Below are positions 55,523 through 64,000 of a DNA stretch of 64,000 nucleotides, one piece after another. Position 1 is the stretch's first letter. Each line of letters begins with the position of its first letter. The notes below the pieces were generated by a model. That model was not told the DNA's origin. It made no database searches and worked only from the letters and a program-made list of their open reading frames with translations. The DNA is taken from the NCBI RefSeq assembly GCF_000186865.1, contig NW_008705569.1, forward strand, positions 377,307-441,306, written 5' to 3'. Source of the DNA: Aureococcus anophagefferens (taxonomy: Eukaryota > Sar > Pelagophyceae > Pelagomonadales > Pelagomonadaceae). Position numbers and translations under genes: made by a program.

Positions 55523-56188
55523 ATGTGCGAGACGACCAGGCTCCATGAAATGACCGCTCGGGCTCTGGAAGCAGAGAACAGCCTAGCTCGGGTGCGCGAG
55601 GCTGCCCAAAGCGTATATAGTTCTAGCATGACCGACTGTGACAAGCTGTCGACGCTGGGCATCATCCTCGATTGCACGGGAGGGCACGTCCAGTGCCAGA
55701 AAGAGCAGGGCGAACCCGCCGCACAGGCGCAGCCTCCTGACATGGCGGATCCAGTCGTTCTGGCGGCGATGGATCGAGTAGTCGCTATAGCCCGGAAGTG
55801 GATGGAGTGCTACGATGGGCGGTTTCCGCTTTGCGCTCTTGAACTCATGGCACAAACGAACGGCCGTCGGCCCACGTTTGACGAGCTCGACCGGGCGACG
55901 ACATTGCTGGACAGCCTCTCCGAAACCACGTCCGAAAGACGTTCCAAGGTGTTCCGCTACGCCTTGAACAAGATTGCGGAAATCTGCAAATTTACTAACC
56001 GTCACGAGAGTAAGGAGGTCACGCGGGCGTATCGGCTCGCAGGTGCTATCATACGTAACAGACCGCTCTCGGAAGGCGCGGCGCCCCTTGCGAAGATCCG
56101 CGGCACCTCGTGGGGCACCTCGTGGGGCACCTCGTGGGGCACGGTGCCTCCTCAGTCGCTGGTCAGCGCCCTGGGCAGCACACTCTAG
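55523..56188 (+). CDS. Hypothetical protein ending in a GTSW tandem repeat
   Basis: This 221-residue protein starts at the ATG at 55523 (MCETTRLHEMTARALEAENS); the frame stays open upstream to 55382 without an ATG and contains Cys-rich sequence, so an upstream exon is possible. Sections such as DPVVLAAMDRVVAIARKWME and RYALNKIAEICKFTNRHESK look like folded helices. The C-terminus contains three perfect 12-bp repeats encoding Gly-Thr-Ser-Trp. The composition is less GC-rich than its neighbours. No family is recognised. Confidence 0.55.
   Translation: MCETTRLHEMTARALEAENSLARVREAAQSVYSSSMTDCDKLSTLGIILDCTGGHVQCQKEQGEPAAQAQPPDMADPVVLAAMDRVVAIARKWMECYDGRFPLCALELMAQTNGRRPTFDELDRATTLLDSLSETTSERRSKVFRYALNKIAEICKFTNRHESKEVTRAYRLAGAIIRNRPLSEGAAPLAKIRGTSWGTSWGTSWGTVPPQSLVSALGSTL
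56102..56137 (+). repeat. 12-bp tandem repeat (three perfect copies)
   Basis: GGCACCTCGTGG is repeated three times in frame, encoding Gly-Thr-Ser-Trp, near the end of the hypothetical gene at 55523. Perfect identity suggests recent slippage. Confidence 0.95.
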
Positions 56189-56329
56189 AGCTCAGAGGAT
56201 TCACTATTAATGACGCGCGGAGCCGGGGCTCGAGCCGCGCGCGCCATGTTGACGGGGGTGTGTCGAAGGAGGGGCGTTCAAATCGGTGTCCAGGGGCGCG
56301 GCGCGCGGTGGGCCGCGCGGCGCGGGCCG

Positions 56330-59300
56330 CTAGTAGGAGAGGACGAGGGAGAGGATGTTGCAGCTGTCGTCGCGGAGCGCCGCGGCGGCGCCCTTGCTCT
56401 CGAGGATGCAGAGGCAGTGGGCGAAGACGTTCTGGATCTGCGCGATGGCGAAGCAGGACCGCGCGACGTTCCGCGAGCACTCGAGCGGGTCCTCGATGAG
56501 CGGCGCGACCCACTGGTTCGCGTCCGCGTAGCCCGGCCCGGCCATGGCGATGATGCCCGCGTCGCCGCGGAGCACGGACACGGCGTGGCGCTGGGGGTCG
56601 AAGTGGCGGCCGAAGAACTCGAGGAAGAACGTGAGCAGGTAGCCCAACGCGTCGTCGTCCTTGTCGAAGGCCGCGCGCGACTCCGCGCCGTTCCAGAGCA
56701 GCGCGTCGCCGCCGCGTATCCTCGACGCCAGCGACGGCCGCCGCCGGCCGCCGGCGGCGGACCCGCCGTCGCGCAGGGGCGCCTTGGCGCGCCGCGGGTC
56801 GTCGCGGAGCCGCGCCCACGCCTCGCGCACGGACGTCGGCGGCTTCGCCGGCTTCGGCGGCTCCTCCGGCGCCTCGGCCTCGGGCCGGTCCTCGAGGGGC
56901 GTCATGTGCCGGGGCTCCGGCAGGGGGTCCTCGAGCGGCTCGACGCCCGCCTGGAGCAGCGCCGTCATCACGAGGAGCAGCAGCGAGTAGGACGACAACC
57001 CGCCCGTGAACGGCTCGTTCAAGCCCCGCTGCACGAGGAGCTCCTTGAGCACGAGCATGAGCGGCGCGAGCTCGGGCCAGCGCGACATGGCCTCCAGCGC
57101 GTAGCGCGAGCTCGCGAGGCCGCCGTGGTCCGGCGCCTCGAAGGAGATGTCCACGGCGAGCAGGCCCGCGTCGCAGCGGCCGACGGCGCCGCACCACGTC
57201 GGCGCGGCCTCGCCGGGGCCCGCGTCCACCGTCTCGGCCTCGCTCTTCTCCGGGTCGCTCGCGTCGTCGGCGGCGGCCGCGTCGCCGGCCACGGCCTGGG
57301 GCCGGCGCCGCGTGTCCGGCAGCGGCAGGTCGCCGCAGGGGCTCGCCGTCTCCGCGAGGGCTTGCGCCGCGTCCTCCGAGCACGCGCGCCGTCGATTCCG
57401 CTTGAACTCCGGCAGGGGGCAGCCGAGGACCGACGGGTCCGCCAGCAGCTTGATGACCGGGATGTTCGCCGTCTCGATGGCCTTGAGCTCGCGGACCCAG
57501 GGCAGGTCGGCTAAAGCCGCCGCGAGCGTCTTCACGCTGAGCACGACGCCCGGGTTGGGCCCCGTCGGCGGCGTCGGCGCGCGCATGTAGACGGGGAACT
57601 GGCCGTAGCACTGGGCCGGCGGCAGGAACTGCTGGCCGACGTAGTTGGGCTTGTGGCCGCCGACGCCGCGGTCGTCGTCGCCCTCGCCGTCGCGGCCGCC
57701 GCCGGAGGACTTGCCGCCCTTGCGCTTGCGGTTCTTGCTCTTGCGCGTCCGCGGCTGCGTGTCGCTCGACGCGGGGCTCGGCGGCGCGGGGCTCGCCGGC
57801 GGCAGCCGCGCGGGGCTGTCGGGCCGCCTCGGCGCGTCCTCGGGCGCGGGCGACGGCGCGGGCGCGGGCGCGGGCGACGGCGCCGCGCCGACGGCCTCGC
57901 CGCTGTCGATGCGCGGCAACCGCGGCGCGGCGGCCTTGGGCGGCGTCGCCTGGCGCCGCGCGCCGTTGCCGCGGTCGCCCGGCGGCGTCCGGGGGCTCGA
58001 CGGCCGCCGCTCGGCCGAGTCCGGCGCGGACGCGGGCGACGCGGGCGGCGTCGCGTCGGCGCGCCGCGGCGCCGCGCCCGGCGGGTTCGGCGTCGGGTCG
58101 CAGTTGAGGCCGCGGACGACGACGTCGACGTCCGACGACGGCAGGTCGAGCCCCGTCAGGCACGACCCGTAGAGCGAGCACTCCGCGTGGGACCAGATGG
58201 ACCGGACGACCTGGGACACCTCGTCGAGCACGGCCGTGCGCGCGCGGCGCTGGGGCGCCATGGCCCGCTCCAGCGACGCGACGAAGTCGTTCGCGTCGTA
58301 CGCCAAACGGCTTCGCATGGCCCGCACGCGCGTCTCGTGCTCGACGACGCGCCGCGCGTGCTCCCGCTGGCGCCGCTCGTACTCGCTCTCGAGCTGGGCC
58401 GCGGCCCAGGCGCGCCGCGCGACGCGCTCCGCCGTCGCGTCCGCGTCGAGCGCGCCCGCTTCGTCCATGCGGCGGCGCCGCTCGACCTCCATCTCGAGCG
58501 ACACGGAGTCGCGGCGCGCCTGGTAGGCGGCGCCCTCGGCCTCCTCGCGGGACCGCCGGTGGGGGTCGTCCTCCGGCGGGTTGCCGTAGAAGTACTGCTG
58601 GCCGTAGGGGCCCGCGGGCGTCTGGTACATCGCGGCGACGCGGTGGCTCTGGCCCCGCGGCCGGCGCCCGTCGCCCTTCTTCGCGCGCTCCTGCTTCGCC
58701 GGCGGCGGCGCCGGAGGCTCCTCGGCGGGCTTGGCCGCCTCGGGCTCGGGCGCCGGCGGCGCGTCCGCGGGCGCGCGCTCCGCGGCCGCGGCGCCGCCGC
58801 CGTCGTCGGCCGGCTCGAGGCGGAGGCTCGGCGGCAGCCGGCCGCCCCAGGCGGGCTTCTTCGGCGCCTCGGCGACGGCGGGCGCCGGCGCGGCGCCGCC
58901 GGGGCTCCCGTGGTCGTCGATGGAGTCGGACTCGTCCTTGGCCATGGGCGTCTCGGCCGTCGACGCCTCCGCGGACACGTCCGACGCGACGGACGGCACC
59001 TTCTCCGCGCGCGCCTCGGCCTCGCTCGACTCGCGGATCGCCGCGAAGCCCCGGGCTAAAGCGAGGGCGCCCTTGGGCTGGCCCGACGCCCACGCGTTGC
59101 CCGCGGGCGCCGGCGGCGGCGGCGCCGCGGGCTCCGCCGCGGGCGCCGCGGGCAGGCCCGCGCGCGCGGCGGCGGCCCAGGAGCTCGGCGCCGGGTTGGA
59201 CCGCGCCGCCGGCGGCGACGACGACGCCGCGGGGCTCGGCGCGCCGGGCAGCGGGTCGAGCGACCCGTCGGCGGCGCCGGCGCCGGCCGCGGCCGCGGCG

Positions 59301-60422
59301 CCCGGGGGCGCCGCGAGGCCGCTCACGGCGCTCGCCCAGGTCTTGGGCGCCTTGCCCGGCGGCGACGTCCGTCGTCTCCAGGGCCCGCTCTCCCACGCGT
59401 TCTCGCCCGAGCTCGCCGCGCCGCCGGAGCTCGCCGCCGATGCCGCGGCCGCGTCGGGCCGCCGGAGCACGGTGAGGCTCGGCCCGCTCGGCGGCGGCGG
59501 CGCGCCGGACCGCGCCGTGGCCAGCGACGCGCCGAAGGACGCCGCGGACTCGCTCGCCGGCCGCGGGCCGGACGACGCCGCCGCGTACGAGCCCGACGGC
59601 GCGGGCGGCGGCGCGCCGGGGCCCCGCGGCGGCGGCGCCGCGCTCGGCGTCGCGCCGGCGCGCTTCGACGGCGCCGTGTAGACGCCGGCCTTGCCCGACC
59701 CGGGCTTCGACGGCGACGGCGGCGGCGACTTGGCCGCGGGCGCGGGCGGCTCCGCCGCGGGCGCGGGCGGCGCCGCCCCGTTCTTCTTCGCCGCCGCGGC
59801 GGCGGCCGCGTCGGCCTCCTGCTTCGCCGCGGCCTCCGCGGCGGCCTTGCGCTCGTCCTCGGCCTTCTTCTCCTCGGCCTTCTTCGCCAGCTCCGCCTCG
59901 CGCTTCTCCCGCGCGGCCGCGGCCTCCATCTGCGCGAGCGACAGGGGCTTCTTCTTCCGCTTCTCCCGCGCGACGACCTCGTCGATGGCCTACGAGTGGG
60001 TCGGTGAGCCCCCGGCGCGCGACGCGCTCCCGAAGCGACGTCGCTCCGACGCCGGCGCCGCGCCGCGTCCGCCGCGCCGTAGATGGCCGTCTTGATGAGC
60101 TTCCGCACGGCGGCGCCGTCGCGGGACTGCGGGGGCACGCGGCTCGGGCGGCGCCGCCCCGCCCCGGGCTCGCGCGCGCGCGCGTTTCGCGCTCCCGCTC
60201 GCGCGGCGCGCGCCGCGGCGCCGCGGCGCCGCGCGCGCGGCACTCGTCGCGCGCTCGACGCGACGCGGCCGGCGCCGGCGCCGCCCGCGCGAAAACGACG
60301 GAGGCGCGCCGAGACGCGGCGGCGTGGGACGCGGCGCGGCGCACCTCTTTGGACTTCTTCTTCTTCGCGCGAGTCTTCGGCTCGCCGTTCATGGTCGCGT
60401 CGCCGACCGCGTCACCGTTCAT
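56330..60422 (-). CDS. Trf4-like non-canonical poly(A) polymerase, three exons
   Basis: Proposed exons are 60422-60345, 60126-60076 and 59989-56330 (about 1262 aa). The N-terminus is Lys-rich (MNGDAVGDATMNGEPKTRAK). A 500-residue Ala/Pro/Ser-rich region precedes the nucleotidyltransferase core: SLYGSCLTGLDLPSSDVDVV with the G-S and D-x-D motifs, then a low-complexity insertion, then LLAVDISFEAPDHGG with the third Asp. The PAP-associated part follows: MLVLKELLVQRGLNEPFTGG, SYSLLLLVMTALLQ and PLIEDPLECSRNVARSCFAI. These match TRAMP-type Trf4/PAPD5 enzymes that add short A-tails to nuclear RNAs for exosome decay. Intron 2 reads GC..AG; the small middle exon is the weakest part. Confidence 0.85.
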
Positions 60423-60923
60423 CGCCCCCCGGGCGCGTCGCGCGCCGCTCACCCCGCGGCGCGCACCAGGGTGAGCTCAGCCCTCGAACGACCACGCAGA
60501 GGCAGGCAGCGGAGCACCGAGCGTCGGGCGACACCTCGCTTAGCTTTAGTGCAAGGACCAGCCGCAAGGACATGGAATCATTTCCCTTCAATGTTGACCG
60601 CCAATCGGACGCGTCCGTGTTCGCGCTGGCGGGGGACGCTGTTGCGGCGGCGGCTCCGGTGGCATTGGCGTCGTCGGGCTGCAAATTCTTGCGCCGATCG
60701 CGGCGGTTTCGTCCCGCGCGCTGTGGCAATTTGGCCGCGGCCGCGGCGAAAAGTCGCCACACACTGCTTTCGATTGCTGCCGTCGCGAGCGCACCCGGCC
60801 GCTCGCAGCGCACGTCGTCGATTCCACGTCGTGCTGCGCCTGGGACGATGCCTCCCGGCCTAGCAATCGAGTTCGGCTCGCTGGGCATCGCTCGAGCCGA
60901 GCTCTCATTGACTCAGCAGCGTG
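60423..60923. other. Intergenic region between divergent genes
   Basis: One frame from an ATG at 60572 (MESFPFNVDRQSDASVFALA, about 121 aa) stays open into the next gene's start but has background codon use and no motif, so I do not call it. The region mainly serves as a shared upstream region for the poly(A) polymerase and the plastid protein. Confidence 0.4.
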
Positions 60924-61853
60924 ATGATGACGAGTAGTGCAAGCATGAAGAGACAACGCACGACCATGTCGCTGGCGCTCGCGCTGCTCGCCGTCGCGAC
61001 GGCCTTCGCGCCGGCGCAGCGCAGCGCCCCGCGCTGCAACGCGCTCCGCGCCGACGTCATCGACGTCAGCGAGACCGCCGTCGTCGAGGAGGCGCCGACG
61101 GCCGCCGCGTGGCGCGCGGCCTGCGACGCCTCGGGCGTCACGTCCTACGCCGACTTTGGCGTCAAGCTGGGCGACGCCGCGCCGGCGCCCGCGGCGCCCG
61201 CCGCGGCCGCCGCGGCCGCGGCCGCGGCCGCCGCGCCGCTGGCGCCCGACGCGCCCGTGCCCTGCGTCGTCGAGAAGGTCGACCTCGTCGTCGACTCGAC
61301 CATCGACGCGGCGCAGCGCCAGTACGTCGTCAAGGGCGAGTACGTCGCGCCGGGCGCGGCGGTCATGTACGCGTTCGACGAGATTAGGGCCCAGGCCAAG
61401 GACAACCTCGCGGAGCCCGGCTTCCGGCCCGGCGACATCCCGCCCTGGATCAAGACGCAGATGGTCGAGTTCTCGTTGACGACGGTCATGGAGGACCTCG
61501 TCAAGTTCACGCTCGAGGCCAACGGCATGGAGGTCGTCTCCGGCTCCGACAACGAGATCATCAAGTGGGACGAGGACCCGGCGACGGAGGCCAAGACCTA
61601 CGTGCTCGGCGGGCCCTTCACCTTCCACGCGGCCTTCAACGTCACGCTGCCCGCGCAGGCCGTCGACGCGGGCGAGGCCGTCCGCGTCGAGGACCTCTAC
61701 AAGATCACGGAAGCCATGGAGAACCGCGCGGCCAAGATCTGCGCGGGAGGCGGCAAGATCCCCAACCTCATGAACAACGGCGGCTCCGGCGGCTCGAAGA
61801 AGAAGTCCGCGGCCAAGAAGAAGAAGGGCGGCAAGAAGAAGAAGAGCCGGTAG
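60924..61853 (+). CDS. Plastid protein with trigger-factor-like ribosome-binding domain
   Basis: This 309-residue protein starts at the ATG at 60924. The leader ends LALALLAVATAFAPAQRSAP, a clear AFAP plastid signal. An Ala-rich linker precedes VPCVVEKVDLVVDSTIDAAQ and YAFDEIRAQAKDNLAEPGFR-PGDIPPW, which resembles the trigger factor N-terminal domain with its GFR.G..P ribosome-binding loop. FSLTTVMEDLVKFTLEANGM fits the following helix. No peptidyl-prolyl isomerase or C-terminal chaperone domain follows. Instead there is a short domain and a Lys-rich tail (SKKKSAAKKKKGGKKKKSR). It may assist nascent chains on plastid ribosomes. Confidence 0.72.
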   Translation: MMTSSASMKRQRTTMSLALALLAVATAFAPAQRSAPRCNALRADVIDVSETAVVEEAPTAAAWRAACDASGVTSYADFGVKLGDAAPAPAAPAAAAAAAAAAAAPLAPDAPVPCVVEKVDLVVDSTIDAAQRQYVVKGEYVAPGAAVMYAFDEIRAQAKDNLAEPGFRPGDIPPWIKTQMVEFSLTTVMEDLVKFTLEANGMEVVSGSDNEIIKWDEDPATEAKTYVLGGPFTFHAAFNVTLPAQAVDAGEAVRVEDLYKITEAMENRAAKICAGGGKIPNLMNNGGSGGSKKKSAAKKKKGGKKKKSR

Positions 61854-62088
61854 GCGCGGGCTCTCGTAACGCGCGGGCGCGCGCGCTCTCGGCTGGCGTT
61901 CTCTGTGTTCGGGTCTTGTGTGTCGTCGCGCTGCTCTTTTCCGCCTGGGAGGGCGTGGGTGGGCGGGCCCGCAAGTAGCGAGGCGCGCGCGGCCTGCAAC
62001 GCGACTGCATCGAGCCAGTGGAGCAGTCGCAGGACTCCATCGAGCGGCGTCTGGCTGCGTTCTCTGCGCCCACTGCTTGGCCTCGCCC

Positions 62089-63585
62089 ATGATCCACTAC
62101 GACGCCTCGATCGACCTTGATGTCGCCCAGATCACACGCCTCGACGGCAGCACCGAGTCTGTTGGACTATTTCCTGACGAGAAGCTTGCGCTCGAGCGCG
62201 TCAGCGCGCGGATCCTAGCACAGACTGGCGCCGTCGCACGATTCGTCGAGGCGCCGCGCCTGCCGAGCATCGAGCGCTGCTTCTCCGCGGAGCAGGAGGC
62301 GGCCATCGCCGCGGCTCACGCCGCCAGGGAGGAGTTGCTGCCGCCGGCACGGCACGTCGACTTGATCGACGCGATTCGCGCCAACGACGATGAGGGGCTG
62401 CGCAAGCACTGGGGCACTATGAACGTGCCGTTCCCCATCGACAACATGGAGAACGACCTTCACGAGACCGTGTGGTGGACGGCACTCAACGTAGCCGCCG
62501 TGCTCCAGCGATTCGACATGATGAAGTTCTTGGTCTCTCGCGGCGCGGCACTCGACGGCGTCGAGTCGCCAAATCTCGGCTATACGGAATCGCCGGTCTT
62601 CACTGCCGCTGCGCTAGGCCTCCGTGCTTCTCTTGTGGCGCTCGAGGAGCTTGGCGCGAGCATGACGAGACGTCTCGACGACGATCTCGCAGTGCCTGAT
62701 GGATACGCGAATTTATTCGAAGCGGCGTTGTCATCTGGGTGCATCGAAACCGTGCGTCATTGCCTCGCCCGCGGTGCGCCCTTCGATGTGCGTGCCTTAG
62801 AGCGACGAATGTACCAACTTTACCGCGAGTTCGGTTGCTGCCTGCGCGTCAAGGCCCGCCTCGCGTACCCCATGTTCGAGCTTTTCTTGAGCGAAATTGC
62901 CAAACTGAGCCCCGAGGACGCATCATTCGCCCGCAGCATGCTCCTCGCTCTGTGTGTAAGCGACATGCAGCTTCAGGGCGACGCCTGCGGCCACATGGCC
63001 AGTTGCATACCGCTCTTGCAGTCAGCGGGCGCGGATCTCAGTGGTCATTTTCCCGACGGTTTCAAAGGATCCCATGTCGGAATAACGCCGCTGGAAGTTG
63101 CCGTGATGCGCCGTGAGCCGCGTACGAAAGAATCTCGGCTGGACGTTGTCGTGTCCTTGCTGCGCTGTGGTGTCGCTGTGCCCGACGAGTCTCGTCTTCT
63201 CGACTTCGATCGACAATACATCGAGCGCTTCACTACGGGAACCCGTAGCGCCACTGGCGGACTCGTACCTGAGCCAAGTTCCGCCATCGCGTTCCTGCGG
63301 AAGGTCCGAAGCGCCGGCGGCTATCGATCTTACATCGGCGGCCTGCGAGCGCGCGTCGCCGCCATGCGGCAGCTCTACGCCACGGGCCGCGCCCTGCCCG
63401 CGGTCTTCGGCGAGGGTCCCGACCCCAGCCAGCTCGCTTTCCTCCGGGCCCAGGGCGTCGACGCGGCCGTCCTCAAGGCTCTCAAGCACCTGGAGGCGAC
63501 GCTGCGCGTCTCGGGCGTCGTCCAGCGCCTCTTCTCGCAGCCGGGCGACGTCTTCCAGGCGATCGTCCGCTTCTGGATCTCGTAA
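62089..63585 (+). CDS. Ankyrin-repeat-like protein
   Basis: This 498-residue protein starts MIHYDASIDLDVAQITRLDG. Ankyrin-like units are visible at about 85-230 and again near 320-380: WWTALNVAAVLQRFDMMKFL, VSRGAALDGVESPN, VFTAAALGLRASLVALEELG, ETVRHCLARGAPFDVRA, and GITPLEVAVMRREPRTKESR. The last 100 residues (GLRARVAAMRQLYATGRAL, then LEATLRVSGVVQRLFSQPGD) return to typical high-GC codons, while the ankyrin part uses more A/T-ending codons, so the gene looks like a mosaic. No signal peptide. Partners are unknown. Confidence 0.82.
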   Translation: MIHYDASIDLDVAQITRLDGSTESVGLFPDEKLALERVSARILAQTGAVARFVEAPRLPSIERCFSAEQEAAIAAAHAAREELLPPARHVDLIDAIRANDDEGLRKHWGTMNVPFPIDNMENDLHETVWWTALNVAAVLQRFDMMKFLVSRGAALDGVESPNLGYTESPVFTAAALGLRASLVALEELGASMTRRLDDDLAVPDGYANLFEAALSSGCIETVRHCLARGAPFDVRALERRMYQLYREFGCCLRVKARLAYPMFELFLSEIAKLSPEDASFARSMLLALCVSDMQLQGDACGHMASCIPLLQSAGADLSGHFPDGFKGSHVGITPLEVAVMRREPRTKESRLDVVVSLLRCGVAVPDESRLLDFDRQYIERFTTGTRSATGGLVPEPSSAIAFLRKVRSAGGYRSYIGGLRARVAAMRQLYATGRALPAVFGEGPDPSQLAFLRAQGVDAAVLKALKHLEATLRVSGVVQRLFSQPGDVFQAIVRFWIS

Positions 63586-63699
63586 GTTCCTCGTCGAGAA
63601 CTCTTCACGAAGGCCTTCACGAGCTCTTGCGGCGCCATCGTGCACGGCGAGGGCCAAGCTTGAAGGCGACCATCGACCCGAATCAAGGCTGAGTCCGAG

Positions 63700-64000
63700 A
63701 TGGTCGAGCCTCTTGCGGAGTCCCCTCCGGGCCCGCAGCTCTACGACGCCGCGGGCCTCGAGGCGTGGCTTGCGCGCGAAGGACTGACCAATGAATCGCT
63801 CCTGCACAACATCCACGAGCAGGTCGAACACCTCTACGACCTTGTGGCCGCCGATCCGGAGGACATCGCCGAGCTCTGCGAAGGCGTCAAGGCGCTCCCC
63901 GCGGCCAAGTTCCAGCGCGCCGTGGCGCTGCTGCGCGGCGACGCGGTCGTGACGCCGGTCGCGTCCGCGCCGGCGGCGGCGCCCGCGCCCGCGCCCGCGG
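63700..64000 (+). CDS. SAM-domain-like protein, 3' part outside window
   Basis: The frame is open from the ATG at 63700 (MVEPLAESPPGPQLYDAAGL) to the right edge, about 100 codons. Residues 17-80 (LEAWLAREGLTNESLLHNIH, LYDLVAADPEDIAELCEGVK, AAKFQRAVALLRG) follow the sterile-alpha-motif pattern: Trp-Leu start, Leu-x-x-L core, final helix with R..L. The sequence then enters a Pro/Ala-rich linker. The remaining domains are unseen. Confidence 0.65.
   Translation, partial: MVEPLAESPPGPQLYDAAGLEAWLAREGLTNESLLHNIHEQVEHLYDLVAADPEDIAELCEGVKALPAAKFQRAVALLRGDAVVTPVASAPAAAPAPAPA

Noticed and set aside
55611..55618. TATATA string before the ATG at 55629
   Set aside because: It lies inside the open frame of the hypothetical gene and only about 13 nt before that ATG, too close for a TATA box serving it.
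60572..60937. 121-codon plus-strand frame between the poly(A) polymerase and the plastid protein
   Set aside because: It overlaps the next gene's start, has background codon use and no recognisable motif.
1..64000. tRNA, rRNA or other structured RNA genes
   Set aside because: I looked for the tRNA B-box (GGTTCGAATCC-like) and for rRNA-like stretches by eye and found none. A covariance-model search would be needed to exclude divergent ones.

Overview
The window is nuclear DNA from a GC-rich, gene-dense microalga with a red-lineage secondary plastid, most likely a pelagophyte close to Aureococcus anophagefferens. The evidence is eukaryotic genes (ribosomal protein eL18, NMD3, LC8 dynein light chain, CYP51, a Cys-loop channel), short spliceosomal introns, and several N-termini with a signal peptide followed by an AFAP-type motif, as in heterokont plastid pre-proteins. 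Four introns are short inverted-repeat elements with 8-bp target duplications, the structure described for introner elements in Micromonas and Aureococcus. The species name is inference.

Layout. 1-1.9 kb: 3'-truncated EF-hand-like gene. 2.0-8.2 kb: three tandem genes for secreted WW-repeat proteins facing an EF-hand gene; pieces of that gene's 3' end lie after each duplicate and a collapsed copy lies beside it. 8.4-11.2 kb: BolA, a secretory-pathway DnaJ protein and a mitochondrial class-III aminotransferase. 12.1-15.5 kb: a secreted periplasmic-binding-like protein and an acidic protein of unknown function. 15.7-19.3 kb: CYP51 head-to-head with an arylsulfatase. 19.3-23.8 kb: MYND protein (holding a 430-base N gap), sphingomyelin-synthase-like protein and F-box protein. 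24.0-28.9 kb: multipass membrane protein, LC8, and an unknown protein. 29.2-34.4 kb: WW-CID-RS-S1 protein. 34.6-40.8 kb: DUF4116 protein and an ankyrin-kelch-pRiA4b-MYND protein. 41.3-49.6 kb: small spliced gene, NMD3, plastid-type protein, EF-hand Cys-loop channel, tRNA-dihydrouridine synthase, plastid membrane protein, LURP-one-like protein and a complex I subunit candidate. 49.9-56.2 kb: PNPOx, OTU protease, eL18, DUF3431 protein and two unknown divergent genes. 56.3-64 kb: Trf4-like poly(A) polymerase, plastid trigger-factor-like protein, ankyrin protein and the start of a SAM-domain gene.

The genes do not form one pathway. Packing is extreme: convergent pairs end 0-25 bp apart (one pair overlaps at the stop codons) and divergent pairs are often separated by 100-260 bp. 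Most introns are 56-220 nt, and several are best explained with GC-AG boundaries. The introners match this: the element supplies the AG acceptor and the duplicated target site supplies a GT or GC donor. Three genes or gene pairs (34.6-36.1, 54.5-56.2, 62.1-63.6 kb) look clearly less GC-biased than the rest and may have a different history. Exon boundaries given here were inferred by reading-frame continuity, not from transcripts.
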